64,000 nt of DNA from Parvularcula sp039818345 (GCA_039818345.1 JBCBUC010000005.1:1-64000), one strand, 5' to 3'; shown: positions 6,691 to 15,060, counted from the stretch's first letter. Translations and numbers: made by a program. Notes: generated from the sequence alone by a model not told the origin.

Positions 6691-8522
6691 TGGTCGTCTG
6701 TCTCCTTATTTTCATTCGTCCGGGCCTTTGCGCGCTCTTTGATTTCGCGTTCCGTATGGTCTTTTTGATGATAATAACCGACTGCAAACGCTCCCTGATC
6801 AGCAAAAGACAACCGGATGGGCCACTCCGGTTCCGCGACAGACAGGATCCTTTGGATACGATCATCCGCATACATTGCCGAACCTTTTTTTGTTTTTCGA
6901 AGCTTAGACAAGTGGTGGTTTAGACCTCTCATGAGTGACGGGAATATGCGTGCTGGCACCGTTGACGCAGCGCCGTAATACTTGTCCTTGACGGTGGCGT
7001 TGAGTTTGAAATCTGAAGCTAGTGCTTGGGTGTACTCAATTTCGGCAAACAGTCTGCCGAGGTGATACCCAACCATTCCTCGGCCTTTGTAGTTTTCATT
7101 CCATGCCATGGGCAGCCACTCCTCTTCTGGTTTTCCGTCCATCCGCGCCTCGCGCACGAGACATGCCCGCACCATAGCCACCCGGCGGGCCGTGACATGG
7201 CGATCGATCCGTAGGCGCATGACAATGTTGGTGAGCAGTGTCCTTGGGTACCGCCCGCCGGTAAGAAGTGCTCGCATAAGGTCGCCCGCGATACGAGAGC
7301 TGACGGTCTTCGTATTGATCTTCTCTTGCCCCGCTTCGCCCATATAGGCGCCGGTCTCATAGGCCAACTGCCAGACGGCAGGAGGCTTGTTCTTCGATGC
7401 GGGGGGTTCGATCCTCAGGTCATCCGCATGCTGCTTGAAGCGTTCGATAAGCTGGCCGAAACTGGGGGTCTCCCAAAACCGCACCGACAGACGCGCAGCG
7501 TTGGGAGAGAGGCCGAGAACGTAGAGCTTCGCCTTTTTGAGTTTGTCATCAATCGCCTCGACCGGGAGGCCTTGCGCCAATTGATCAGCAAGGCTGCCTG
7601 CGAGGTTCTCTACGTCGTCCCGGTTTCCTTCCTCATAGCCGCCGATCATCCCAGCCGTCTGAATTTCAGCTTCAGGATCATCGGCCCAGAAGACCATCGT
7701 AGCATCGCCGATCTGATGGCGTTGGAAGTTATCCTCGCCCCGACGGAGCAGGTGGTTAAGGACGGTGGTGTAGGCTGCTGCGACCCTTTCACCGACAGGG
7801 GCGTTATCGCCCTGCTCTCGTCCGTAGGAAGAGAATGCATCAAGATTAAAGGAGGACAGGCTAGCACCTGATGACTGAGCGCCGTTGACCCCCTTCACCG
7901 CTGGGTGCAGCCTTGCCACGGGACGTGTGTCGCCTGTGACGAGGCATGTTGCTGGCGAGGCCGCTGCTTCCTCAAGCATTGCGGTGCGTAGCGCTTTCGC
8001 AGCCGGACGATCGTGGATAAACCCGTGTTCCGTCCCGAGCCGGAAGACAATGTTCTTGTCAAGTAGCACGTCCGTCAGATCGTCTCGACTGTCCCAATCA
8101 TCCGGAGACCAACGATCCAAAAACAGTCGGAAGGCCACCAATCCCTCATCGTTGCTGGCCTCCAAGGCTTCAGCATGGAGCGACTTGAATGCCTCATGGG
8201 CCTCCAGTGTGCGGTCTCGCTGGTTGATTTCGCGGCCCAGCACGTAGGCGGTCTTGTCAAACAGAAACCCAGGGGCAACGTTAGCGGACCGTTTTGGCGG
8301 TGTAGGTACAGCGAGCAGCCGGTCTCTTACAGTCTCTTTCCCCTTCGCATCCGTCGTGGTTTGGGTCAGCGGTTCTGCTGAAAGAAGCTCGCCGTCTGGT
8401 GAAAGGCTTAAACAAAGCCCCACCTGCTGGAGCGAGTAGCCGAACGCTGGCACCGCAGTCTCACCGTACGCATCAGGCTGCGAAAGGCGCGCATAGTGAT
8501 CGTTCAGTGCTGTGAGAATCAC
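6687..8522 (-). CDS. cas8c: Cascade large subunit Cas8c (Csd1)
   Basis: 611 aa, Csd1 family. N-terminus MILTALNDHYARL and the conserved central segment TTVLNHLLRR...MVFWADD are characteristic. Cas8c reads the PAM (TTC in studied I-C systems) and unwinds the target; in I-C the 3' part of the gene also gives a small-subunit Cas11c from an internal start. The C-terminus is highly charged. It overlaps cas5c upstream and cas7c downstream by 4 bp each. Confidence 0.95.
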   Translation of the reverse strand: MILTALNDHYARLSQPDAYGETAVPAFGYSLQQVGLCLSLSPDGELLSAEPLTQTTTDAKGKETVRDRLLAVPTPPKRSANVAPGFLFDKTAYVLGREINQRDRTLEAHEAFKSLHAEALEASNDEGLVAFRLFLDRWSPDDWDSRDDLTDVLLDKNIVFRLGTEHGFIHDRPAAKALRTAMLEEAAASPATCLVTGDTRPVARLHPAVKGVNGAQSSGASLSSFNLDAFSSYGREQGDNAPVGERVAAAYTTVLNHLLRRGEDNFQRHQIGDATMVFWADDPEAEIQTAGMIGGYEEGNRDDVENLAGSLADQLAQGLPVEAIDDKLKKAKLYVLGLSPNAARLSVRFWETPSFGQLIERFKQHADDLRIEPPASKNKPPAVWQLAYETGAYMGEAGQEKINTKTVSSRIAGDLMRALLTGGRYPRTLLTNIVMRLRIDRHVTARRVAMVRACLVREARMDGKPEEEWLPMAWNENYKGRGMVGYHLGRLFAEIEYTQALASDFKLNATVKDKYYGAASTVPARIFPSLMRGLNHHLSKLRKTKKGSAMYADDRIQRILSVAEPEWPIRLSFADQGAFAVGYYHQKDHTEREIKERAKARTNENKETDDQ

Positions 8523-9181
8523 GCGGCCCCCTCCGGCCTTTGCGCCTTCACATCAATGACGCCATCAACCATCTGAGGGCGGAAGAAGAGAGGTTCAGCA
8601 TTGCCCGATCGCCAATCCATATCGTAGAGCATCCACCCCAGGTCGCGTGTACCTGCATTGCGCGAAGTGGGGGTCGCTCCCTCAATAGGACCGAAGTCGC
8701 ATGCGAATTCTCGGCAACCAAGATACGGCCGGTGGAAACATTGCCCGCGCTCGATGCGTCGGCGCGCCATATCCGCAAACTTACCGGGATTATCATCAGG
8801 CCCGGCGCGGTTCGTCATCTCGAAATGCGCCTCGACGACATAAGCCACATCCTTAAGGAGCGTCGCTGCCCGCTGCTGGCGTTCCTGCTCCACCATGAGA
8901 CCAAGCCCCTCCGTCGAGCCAGCCTTCATCGCGGTCATTGCAGTACGGGCGGAGGCAACGGCGCCCACCTCATTCCGCCGAACTGTCTCAAAGCGCGGTT
9001 CGTTCAGAACATGGATCTTGTCAACGACCCAGCGGATCGCTGGTTTCCAACAGATGGCTTCAAGAATGCCCCTTGCCGCCGAAGGGGTCATCACGTCGTA
9101 GGAAACGCGCTCCACCTTCATTTCCGGACGAGTGAAACAGGCCCGTCGACCCTCAACTAGAACTTTAATTCCCATGCTCAT
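8519..9181 (-). CDS. cas5c: Cas5c (Cas5d), crRNA-processing endoribonuclease
   Basis: 220 aa, starting MSMGIKVLVEGRRACFTRPE. It carries the Cas5 N-terminal signature RVSYDVMTPSAARGILEAI and the Cas5d pattern HFEMTNRAGPDDNPGKFADM and RPYLGCREFACDF. Type I-C has no Cas6; Cas5c itself cuts each repeat at the base of the hairpin and keeps the 11-nt handle. That matters for the mini-repeats upstream (9241-9337), which keep such a hairpin and handle. Confidence 0.95.
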   Translation of the reverse strand: MSMGIKVLVEGRRACFTRPEMKVERVSYDVMTPSAARGILEAICWKPAIRWVVDKIHVLNEPRFETVRRNEVGAVASARTAMTAMKAGSTEGLGLMVEQERQQRAATLLKDVAYVVEAHFEMTNRAGPDDNPGKFADMARRRIERGQCFHRPYLGCREFACDFGPIEGATPTSRNAGTRDLGWMLYDMDWRSGNAEPLFFRPQMVDGVIDVKAQRPEGAA

Positions 9182-9240
9182 ATCCCTGGTCCCAGTCCGG
9201 AACTATGGATCGAAAGCAATCACTTGCAAGCACGAGTTGC

Positions 9241-9337
9241 AGTGAAATCCACGGGGTCAGCCTTAGCTGACCCCGGCTAATCACTCTGACCAATGTCCTG
9301 ATCTAGGTTTCTATCCACGAGCCTTTTCGGGCCCGAT
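9241..9337 (-). ncRNA. Degenerate mini-CRISPR, CreR/CreA-like guide RNA
   Basis: Minus strand, within the cas3-cas5c gap. Pseudo-repeat 1 (9337-9307) has a 6-bp stem CGGGCC/GGCTCG (one G-U) unlike the array stem in sequence, yet followed by exactly the array handle TGGATAGAAAC. Next comes a pseudo-spacer of about 29-31 nt (9306-9276), then pseudo-repeat 2 (9275-9243): a 10-bp stem around 9252-9275 followed by TGGAT. So the pairing and the Cas5c cut site are kept while the sequence has changed. The pseudo-spacer starts CTAGATCAGGACAT and matches the site at 9464-9477 (CTAGAACAGGATAT) behind a TTC PAM, with mismatches only at positions 6 and 12. Known CreR/CreA RNAs guide Cascade to repress cas or toxin promoters by such partial matches. 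Inference, but the three signals agree. Confidence 0.75.
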
Positions 9338-9453
9338 TCACTCGCAGGCTGCTCATGGCGGCGAGTTATCCGCACGCTCAGCAAGCCAAACAGGCTCGCT
9401 CTCACGGTTGTCTTACGCCTTAGCTTCTTCACGCGCGCCATGAGGGCCTCCAT
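9277..9453 (-). CDS. Small basic ORF in the cas3-cas5c gap, possible CreT-like toxin or leader
   Basis: 58 codons, ATG at 9453, TAG at 9277-9279. AGGA lies 8 nt upstream of the ATG, a good Shine-Dalgarno. The first half is basic (MARVKKLRRKTTVRA) then a short hydrophobic patch (SLFGLLSV). The 3' half runs through pseudo-repeat 1 and the pseudo-spacer, so the true product may be shorter, or the transcript rather than the peptide may matter. It contains AGG and AGA arginine codons (codons 12, 18, 44, 48); known CreT toxins act by sequestering a rare arginine tRNA, though here the codons are not adjacent. The guide target overlaps its Shine-Dalgarno and upstream region. No homologue recognised. 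Confidence 0.4.
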   Translation of the reverse strand: MEALMARVKKLRRKTTVRASLFGLLSVRITRRHEQPASESGPKRLVDRNLDQDIGQSD

Positions 9454-9460
9454 TTACCGT

Positions 9461-9492
9461 TTCCTAGAACAGGATATAACTAGATATCAACC
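9461..9492 (-). promoter_or_regulatory. Probable Cascade-guided operator and promoter for cas5c operon
   Basis: Plus strand reads TTC (9461-9463) followed by CTAGAACAGGATAT, a 12-of-14 match to the pseudo-spacer with a type I-C PAM. On the minus strand the same stretch is AT-rich with TTGATA at 9490-9485 and TTATAT at 9479-9474, so it could hold the promoter for the small ORF, the mini-CRISPR and cas5c-cas2. The binding register would place Cascade on this promoter. Exact promoter hexamers are uncertain. Confidence 0.6.
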
Positions 9493-11802
9493 CTAGAAGA
9501 CTAGCGCGCCATTAACTATCCCAAGCCGATTAAGTGAAAGGCCCCGCTCGCACAGGTAGAGTTCCGGATTGAGATCCGTCCGCAGAAGCGCGAACTGGTC
9601 GCCGTAGAGCTCGGGCCTGATGAATTCGACCAAGCCTTCGCTTTCTCGGACAAGCTGTGTGAACTGACTATCATAGACGGAGACGCTGTAAGGGCCGAGC
9701 TTTCGGGCCGCATCGCGCACCGAGATGGATTCGTCCCATAGGCGGTCAACGATCTCTCTGGGTTCGCTTTCGCGCGCGATAATCAATGACTTCTGTTCCT
9801 GTTCGATCAACCTGAACTCCCGCGCGATGGTCTCGAAGGGAATGCTATCAATCTCACGCTGGTGCAAAGCCATCATGGCTTGGCCCAGCTCATCTTTATT
9901 CCGCCAGTAGACACCTTCGAAGTACTGTTTGATGGCTGACAAGCTGAAGGGATCGGCATGGTCGCGGAACACATCCTCGGCGGTCTTCACGCGCCTCTCC
10001 ATGTCGGCGAACATCGAGTTGCTCGTCTTGCCTCGGATGTTGCCATGCTCTTCCGCAGAACGGAACCAAACCACCTCGCCGCGCTCCAGCTTCCCTTCAC
10101 GATTGCATCGGCCAGCAGCCTGAGCCAGAGACTCAATCCCGCACTCCGCGCGATAAACCGCAGGAAAATCGAGATCGACGCCCGCCTCGATAAGACTTGT
10201 GCTGATCAAACGGCAGGGCATTCCATCTCGAAGAGCCTGTCTAATCTCAGCCAGCCGCGCAGACCGGTGCTTGGGGTAAAGTTCAGTCGTCAGATAGTAG
10301 GCGCCCTCGGCATCTGCGATGCGCTCAAAAAGAGCAGCGGCATGACGTTTCGTGCTCACTATACAGAGCACCTGATCACGGCCGCGAAGCACCTCGCCTA
10401 GCGCGTCATCGCTGAGGGGTTCATCCTCCCGCCGCACCTCGACGCGCTTGAAACGTTCGTAAAGTGCCTCAGGGTCAGGTGCGATTTCCACCGTCGCCTG
10501 AAACCCGCCCCTGAAACCCTTGTCGCTGCCATTGTCGGTCAAGGCTGGTTGCGTCGCCGTACACAGAACGACAGAACTGCTATAGCTGTCGGACAACTCG
10601 CGCAGGGCGGCCACGCAAGGCTGCAACAGCTTGAGGGGAAGGCTCTGCACCTCATCCAAAACGATGACACTGTTGGTCATTCGGCGCAGCTTGCGCAGTT
10701 GGGACGGGCGATTGGAAAACAAGGTCTCAAAGAACTGTACGGAGGTGGTCACGATCACTGGCGCATCCCACCGCTCCATTACACGCCGTAGCTTCCTCAC
10801 CCGATCCCTGTCGTTATCAGGCGTGTCCGCATCATCGGCCATCGCGGCATCTTTCGGGGAATCCATGTCGAAATTTGAGTGATGTTCAATAATGGCTGCG
10901 TCGCCGTAGACCCCGAAAGCCTCTCGGAAGACACTGGCATTCTGTTCGATGATGCTCGTGTAAGGGATGACATAGATCACGCGATCAAGGCCATGGTTGA
11001 TCGCGTGATCAAGGGCGAAGCTCATGGAACTGAGCGTCTTTCCCCCGCCCGTCGGGACGGTCATAGTGAACACTCCGGCCCGAGCCTTAGCTTTGCGTCT
11101 AGCTTCACTTAAGATGTCGTGACGCCACTCGTGAATTGGCTTGCTTCTCTGAAAGCCGTTCATATGGCCATCGAGGGCCTCTTTCAGCTGGTGCAGGCCG
11201 GGTCGCTGGACGTCATCATACGGCCGCCCCAACGCCGATGCTTCCGCCCGACCGGTGTCTTCATAGTCGGCATCGACAAGGCACGACAGAAGATAGCGCA
11301 CGAAAAACGGAAGAGAGAACCGTTTGAGGGAAGGATGAAGTGAAAACCTGCCGAGGTCCGACACTTGAGGAAGCTGATGACCGATCTCCTGCTTCCAGAC
11401 TTCATCGAGCGCTCCAAGCAGCTTTTCACCGCGCCCGCCGGTCAATCGACCTCCGGTCGCTTCGAACAAAGGGGTCAGGGAGACAGAATCTACACGTTTT
11501 CCGTTAGCAAGACCTGCATGGTGCCCTGCCAAGGCGTAGGCCATCAGCTGACCTAGGAGACCGTAGCGCTCACATGCGAGCTGCGCGCCTGCTGTCGAGT
11601 GATCTACCTTCTTCGGATCGTTCCTAAGTCTAGCTTGAAATCCTTCTGTATACTTACCTAAATCATGCAAAAGGCCCAGGGTATGACAGATATCGCTGTG
11701 GAACGTCCCGCGACCGGCCAGAGAAGCTACGCCGTTTAAGTGCTCGCTTAGAAGTTGCCAACGTTCTTCAGGCAGACCTTCGTATGAATGAGCGTAGAAC
11801 AT
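9493..11802 (-). CDS. cas3: CRISPR helicase-nuclease Cas3 with HD domain
   Basis: 769 aa. I take the ATG at 11802 (MFYAHSYEGLP), preceded by GAGGAGGT; a longer frame to 11859 lacks this support. The HD nuclease shows LGLLHDLGKY near residue 45 and a further HH (AGHHAGL). The SF2 helicase has Walker A TVPTGGGKTLSS, box II DEVQ and the C-terminal STSLIEAGVDLDFP and AAGRCNREGK motifs. Cas3 is recruited to Cascade-bound targets and degrades them. It is separated from cas5c by 311 bp, while all later cas genes overlap or nearly touch, which suggests a separate promoter in that gap. Confidence 0.95.
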   Translation of the reverse strand: MFYAHSYEGLPEERWQLLSEHLNGVASLAGRGTFHSDICHTLGLLHDLGKYTEGFQARLRNDPKKVDHSTAGAQLACERYGLLGQLMAYALAGHHAGLANGKRVDSVSLTPLFEATGGRLTGGRGEKLLGALDEVWKQEIGHQLPQVSDLGRFSLHPSLKRFSLPFFVRYLLSCLVDADYEDTGRAEASALGRPYDDVQRPGLHQLKEALDGHMNGFQRSKPIHEWRHDILSEARRKAKARAGVFTMTVPTGGGKTLSSMSFALDHAINHGLDRVIYVIPYTSIIEQNASVFREAFGVYGDAAIIEHHSNFDMDSPKDAAMADDADTPDNDRDRVRKLRRVMERWDAPVIVTTSVQFFETLFSNRPSQLRKLRRMTNSVIVLDEVQSLPLKLLQPCVAALRELSDSYSSSVVLCTATQPALTDNGSDKGFRGGFQATVEIAPDPEALYERFKRVEVRREDEPLSDDALGEVLRGRDQVLCIVSTKRHAAALFERIADAEGAYYLTTELYPKHRSARLAEIRQALRDGMPCRLISTSLIEAGVDLDFPAVYRAECGIESLAQAAGRCNREGKLERGEVVWFRSAEEHGNIRGKTSNSMFADMERRVKTAEDVFRDHADPFSLSAIKQYFEGVYWRNKDELGQAMMALHQREIDSIPFETIAREFRLIEQEQKSLIIARESEPREIVDRLWDESISVRDAARKLGPYSVSVYDSQFTQLVRESEGLVEFIRPELYGDQFALLRTDLNPELYLCERGLSLNRLGIVNGALVF

Positions 11803-12015
11803 CACGCGCCTACCTCCTCTGTTTTGGTAGCGTCGCTCAAAACATAGTGCCTGTCGCATTGATAGCTCGACCTGCAGGCTCTCATCGGTGCTTCTTTAGA
11901 ATCATTCGAAGAGGGCGAGACCGGTGAAGCGGTCGCATTCGCCTCATCAAACTGTGTGATGAATCCATTTGGATAGGACCCGATGCCGGAAACGCAACCA
12001 AGTACATCACCAGGT

Positions 12016-13503
12016 TCACCGTTCCAACTCCGGACCATCGCGGCCGCGATCTTGTTTTGAGCGCAGTTGGGCGAGGCGGTCTTGTGTTGGTGAGCCTCTT
12101 TGTCCTCTGAGTGCTGAGAGGCGGTCTTTGGGTTGGGTTCGCTCGATTGTCGGCTGTTGAGGTCTCTTGTTTGGCGAAGGTCTGACTGGCTGAGGCAGTC
12201 TCTTATCGGCCCTCGGGTGTTCCGCTCTGGTAGGCCTTAGTTTAGTCAGTCTCTTTTGCTCAGTGTACCGGTATTCCTGCCTGTCCTGTTCTAGCTTCCC
12301 TTCCCTCAAGGCTTTCAGCTCTTTGTGCACGTCGAACATGGCGCGTGCTTCTTGTGCTCGAAGGGCTTTGAGTTGGTCTTGCATTTGCTCGCGTTCTTGA
12401 AGCTGCACTTGGCGGAGCCGGACTCGTTGTTCGGTATCACGCCGCTGAGCTTCGAGGGCCTCAGCGATGTTCCTTTGCTCGATCCTTTGATGGGCACCGC
12501 TCACCCGGTCCCAAAGGCCGCGCCAGCCTGGCCGAAAGCGTTCGGAGCGCTGACGGCATTCTTCCTGCCAGCGCTGGTCTTGCTGAACCTTGAGCCGGTC
12601 GCGTTCTTGGCGATGGGCCTCGGTCATCTCGCGGCGTTTGGTTTCGACCGGGGCCTTCGCTTTTGCGTGTTGATCGGCGACCTCCTCGAGATGGCGCCTT
12701 GAGCGCTCTGTCAGTTCTTTCACGAACTGGTCTTTGGTCTCATCAATCGATGGAAGGTCAGTGGACGGCCCTAACCGCTCGCGTAGCTCTTTGGTCTTCA
12801 CCCCGGCATAGCGGGCAGCGCTTAGCACCTCGCCCTGGTGGGTGACGATCACGTGGCTGCGGCGATCGCCCTTGGCGAGGCGCATGCCGCGCTCTTCAAG
12901 AGCGTTGCAGAAGGCAGCCCGGCTATCTGAGGCCGCCAGGCAGTCTTGGATCTCGCCCTTGAGATCTCTCGCGTGGAAGCCCGCGCGCTTGGATTGCTGC
13001 CACTCGGCGAGCGTGAAGTTACGGGGGTCCCTCTCCTGCCCTCGGATCATACCCTTCGGCATCGTCCATCCGTGTTCGCGGTAAAGCTCCCGCGAGACGG
13101 TCATGATCTTCTCTTTGTAGAACGACAGCTGCTTGGCTTTCATCGTCTCAGCATCAATGCGGGACCAGACGCAGTGGGCATGGCGCCTTCCCTCTTTCTC
13201 GTGGAAGACCATGACGCGCGGCTGACCGGTCAGGCCGTTCGCTTCCTCGACGCGGTGAATAGCGTCTTCGAAGGCCTCGACGCTGGCATGCTCTTTCTCA
13301 GGCGGGTTGAAGGAGACGGAGAACAAGAACTGCTTGCATTTCGTCCCTTTGCTGATGGCCTGGGCTTCTTTAAAGGCGCCGATCACATCGCTTGAGATAA
13401 AGCCACGGATCTCGTGCAGCTCGACATGCTCATTGTCACGCGCATTCATCAGATGCTCACCGAGCTGTTTGGCTCCCCCGCGCTGTGAGGCGACGATGAT
13501 CAT
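12016..13503 (-). CDS. Intact relaxase/mobilization nuclease
   Basis: 495 aa. N-terminal relaxase domain SQRGGAKQLGEHLMN...DNEHVELHEIRGF with the histidine triad at H101, H108, H110 (HEKEGRRHAHCVWSRID), then RELYREHGWTMP and FTLAEWQQSKRAG, a DUF-like segment LEERGMRLAKGDRRS, and a long charged coiled-coil tail from about residue 270 ending RDGPELER. It would nick oriT and pilot transfer of the element. There is no tyrosine before residue 100. It is 4 bp after mobC and runs toward the CRISPR-Cas locus. Longer than its two relatives because of the tail. Confidence 0.85.
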   Translation of the reverse strand: MIIVASQRGGAKQLGEHLMNARDNEHVELHEIRGFISSDVIGAFKEAQAISKGTKCKQFLFSVSFNPPEKEHASVEAFEDAIHRVEEANGLTGQPRVMVFHEKEGRRHAHCVWSRIDAETMKAKQLSFYKEKIMTVSRELYREHGWTMPKGMIRGQERDPRNFTLAEWQQSKRAGFHARDLKGEIQDCLAASDSRAAFCNALEERGMRLAKGDRRSHVIVTHQGEVLSAARYAGVKTKELRERLGPSTDLPSIDETKDQFVKELTERSRRHLEEVADQHAKAKAPVETKRREMTEAHRQERDRLKVQQDQRWQEECRQRSERFRPGWRGLWDRVSGAHQRIEQRNIAEALEAQRRDTEQRVRLRQVQLQEREQMQDQLKALRAQEARAMFDVHKELKALREGKLEQDRQEYRYTEQKRLTKLRPTRAEHPRADKRLPQPVRPSPNKRPQQPTIERTQPKDRLSALRGQRGSPTQDRLAQLRSKQDRGRDGPELER

Positions 13504-13507
13504 CGCC

Positions 13508-13921
13508 TTAATGCTCCGTGGTGCGCAGCGCCATCATCAAAAGCGTCTTGATCTCTGCGATGTCCTGGCAAGCGACGGTGATCTCATGCTCGGCGGCCTC
13601 GCTCATCGGCACGGTGCCGAGGACAACGGCTTCAGACAGCGCGCCAAGAGCTGACGCGACGCCGGATTGCCCCAGAAGCGCCAGAGCCTGTGCGAGATGC
13701 ACATCGCGCTCATTGGGTGACGACGCTGTTTTCTTCGTCTTGAGCTTCGCGCCAGCGAGCACCTTCTTCCGCGCATAGGCACCAAGCGATTGCGTCCCTG
13801 CCTTCTTCAAGAGCCAGTCCCGTTCGGCCTCATTCACCCGGAAAGAGATCGGTGGCAAACGCTTCGGTTTGGGAGCAGACGCTATCTTGAACGCTGTTCT
13901 GGATGTCTCTCCCCCACTCAT
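13508..13921 (-). CDS. MobC-like relaxosome accessory protein
   Basis: 137 aa. PKRLPPISFRVNEAERDWLLKKAGTQ-type core (KRLPPISFRVNEAERDW), then LAQALALLGQSGVASALGAL, as in the paralogues at 2050 and 35016. Expected to bind oriT with the relaxase encoded immediately downstream. Its ATG overlaps the stop of the micro-gene at 13918-14025 (ATGA), so translation is coupled through the three genes. Confidence 0.8.
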   Translation of the reverse strand: MSGGETSRTAFKIASAPKPKRLPPISFRVNEAERDWLLKKAGTQSLGAYARKKVLAGAKLKTKKTASSPNERDVHLAQALALLGQSGVASALGALSEAVVLGTVPMSEAAEHEITVACQDIAEIKTLLMMALRTTEH

Positions 13922-14025
13922 GAGAAAAACTCCTCAGCATCAAGATCAAAATCCTTTAACTGCTCCTCCCAATCTGCTAACGTCCGAAAAAGATGATTTA
14001 ATTCGTCCTCGGTGAAGTCCACCAT
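13918..14025 (-). CDS. Micro-gene coupled to mobC (DWE motif)
   Basis: 35 aa: an acidic small protein with LFRTLADWEEQLKDFD and the end AEEFFS. The stop overlaps the mobC start. The shared pattern F..L.DWE..L is present at the same place in the other two mobilization modules (2468-2560, 35492-35620), which argues that it is real. It may be a leader for coupled translation or a small partner of MobC. No known family. Confidence 0.55.
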   Translation of the reverse strand: MVDFTEDELNHLFRTLADWEEQLKDFDLDAEEFFS

Positions 14026-14158
14026 CACAATTGATAAAAATTCATTAAATCAATGTACTACAAGATTTGACGAAATATCAGACCCCCAAAATAGCCCCCA
14101 AACAGTAAAAATTCGGCATAAAGATAAGTTTCCAGTCGGCGAGGGTCGAGAACCAAGC

Positions 14159-14347
14159 ATGAACGATGATTTCGAACGGTTGGATGCCGACTTTGGCGGG
14201 ATCTATGCGTTCAACATGGCGCTTGGATGGATCATCGGTGGCGATCCACAGATGTGCACCGAGCTGAACGAGCACATCTACAGACGGGTGCGTAACGCTC
14301 GAGCCGATCTCGATCAGATCATGAAGCGTCGCGGGGGTGCGTCATGA
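14159..14347 (+). CDS. Hypothetical protein, first gene of a pair
   Basis: 62 aa from MNDDFERLDADFG; an upstream ATG at 14012 exists but would overlap the promoter side of the divergent mob operon. Contains ALGWIIGGDPQMCTEL and a helical basic end (NARADLDQIMKRRGG). Its stop overlaps the ATG of the next gene. It diverges from the mobilization operon, so it may belong to the same element. Function unknown. Confidence 0.5.
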   Translation: MNDDFERLDADFGGIYAFNMALGWIIGGDPQMCTELNEHIYRRVRNARADLDQIMKRRGGAS

Positions 14348-14685
14348 ACACGATGCTCCATGCAGCAGAAAATGAGATCATCCCAGATGAAAAAGGTGCT
14401 GAAACACAAGCTCGAGACCCCGAACCCTTCTTCAATATGTCGAACGAGGAGTTTGGCTGGAACCACCTGCTTTTCGTCCGTGTGGCAGACATCATTGTAC
14501 GGAGCTCAGACGAAAAGAATGCTGAAGCGGTCGCTAGGCTGGCAGCCGATGGCCGAAGAGATCAGGTCGTCGCGGATCTCAGGCATACCGAGGAGGCATT
14601 GTTCGCTCTTTGGCAGCTCATGCAAATGGTTCGTAAGAAGGTCGACGATTACCCGGGTGGGTGTGATCAAGAGATCGCTACTTGA
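14344..14685 (+). CDS. Hypothetical protein, second gene of a pair
   Basis: 113 aa with a four-base overlap (ATGA) with the previous gene. Mostly helical and acidic: FNMSNEEFGWNHLLFVRVAD, then LRHTEEALFALWQLMQMVRK. No domain recognised. Two coupled small genes beside a mobilization module could be element maintenance or accessory functions; that is only a guess. Confidence 0.5.
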   Translation: MNTMLHAAENEIIPDEKGAETQARDPEPFFNMSNEEFGWNHLLFVRVADIIVRSSDEKNAEAVARLAADGRRDQVVADLRHTEEALFALWQLMQMVRKKVDDYPGGCDQEIAT

Positions 14686-15060
14686 TAACTTAGATGATCA
14701 TCACACTTATCATTGTGGATGGTTGCCGCGCGACAGCCATGGCCTACCCCTAACCTTAGGCATGTGGGTACGAGGCGGGATCACATGCGTGCATGCTGAG
14801 TATGAGCATGCACGAACCAACCGACTCAATGACGAGAGCCATGCGGGCCCATTCGCACTCGCAAGAAAGCTGAGAGCCAAATAGAAATGCCTCGCCGTTA
14901 GCGCTGGGCGTAGCCGTGGATGCTAGCGACGGACTTGGGCGAGATTAGGCAGTTCGTGGAGCGCGGCGACTGACCGGGATTGGCCTTTAAATTGGCTAAC
15001 CGGACGCCGGGTCTTGATCGCTCACGGGGAAGGCTGATCTTCGTCTTCCTTCTTGCGGCT
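14686..15060. other. Gap, probable right end of the accessory region
   Basis: 375 bp with no convincing ORF. There are short inverted repeats such as GCATGCTGAGTATGAGCATGC (14789-14809). Beyond it the genes become ordinary metabolic ones, so a boundary of the CRISPR-carrying element may lie here. No tRNA or clear attachment duplication seen. Confidence 0.3.

Noticed and set aside
9252..9275. 10-bp hairpin read as a simple rho-independent terminator of cas3
   Set aside because: No T-run follows on the minus strand, and the flanking TGGAT and the first pseudo-repeat fit a degenerate CRISPR repeat better. A terminator role in addition cannot be excluded.
11803..12015. ORF 11802-12038 between cas3 and the relaxase
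   Set aside because: No ribosome site or recognisable motif; it overlaps both neighbouring genes' ends.
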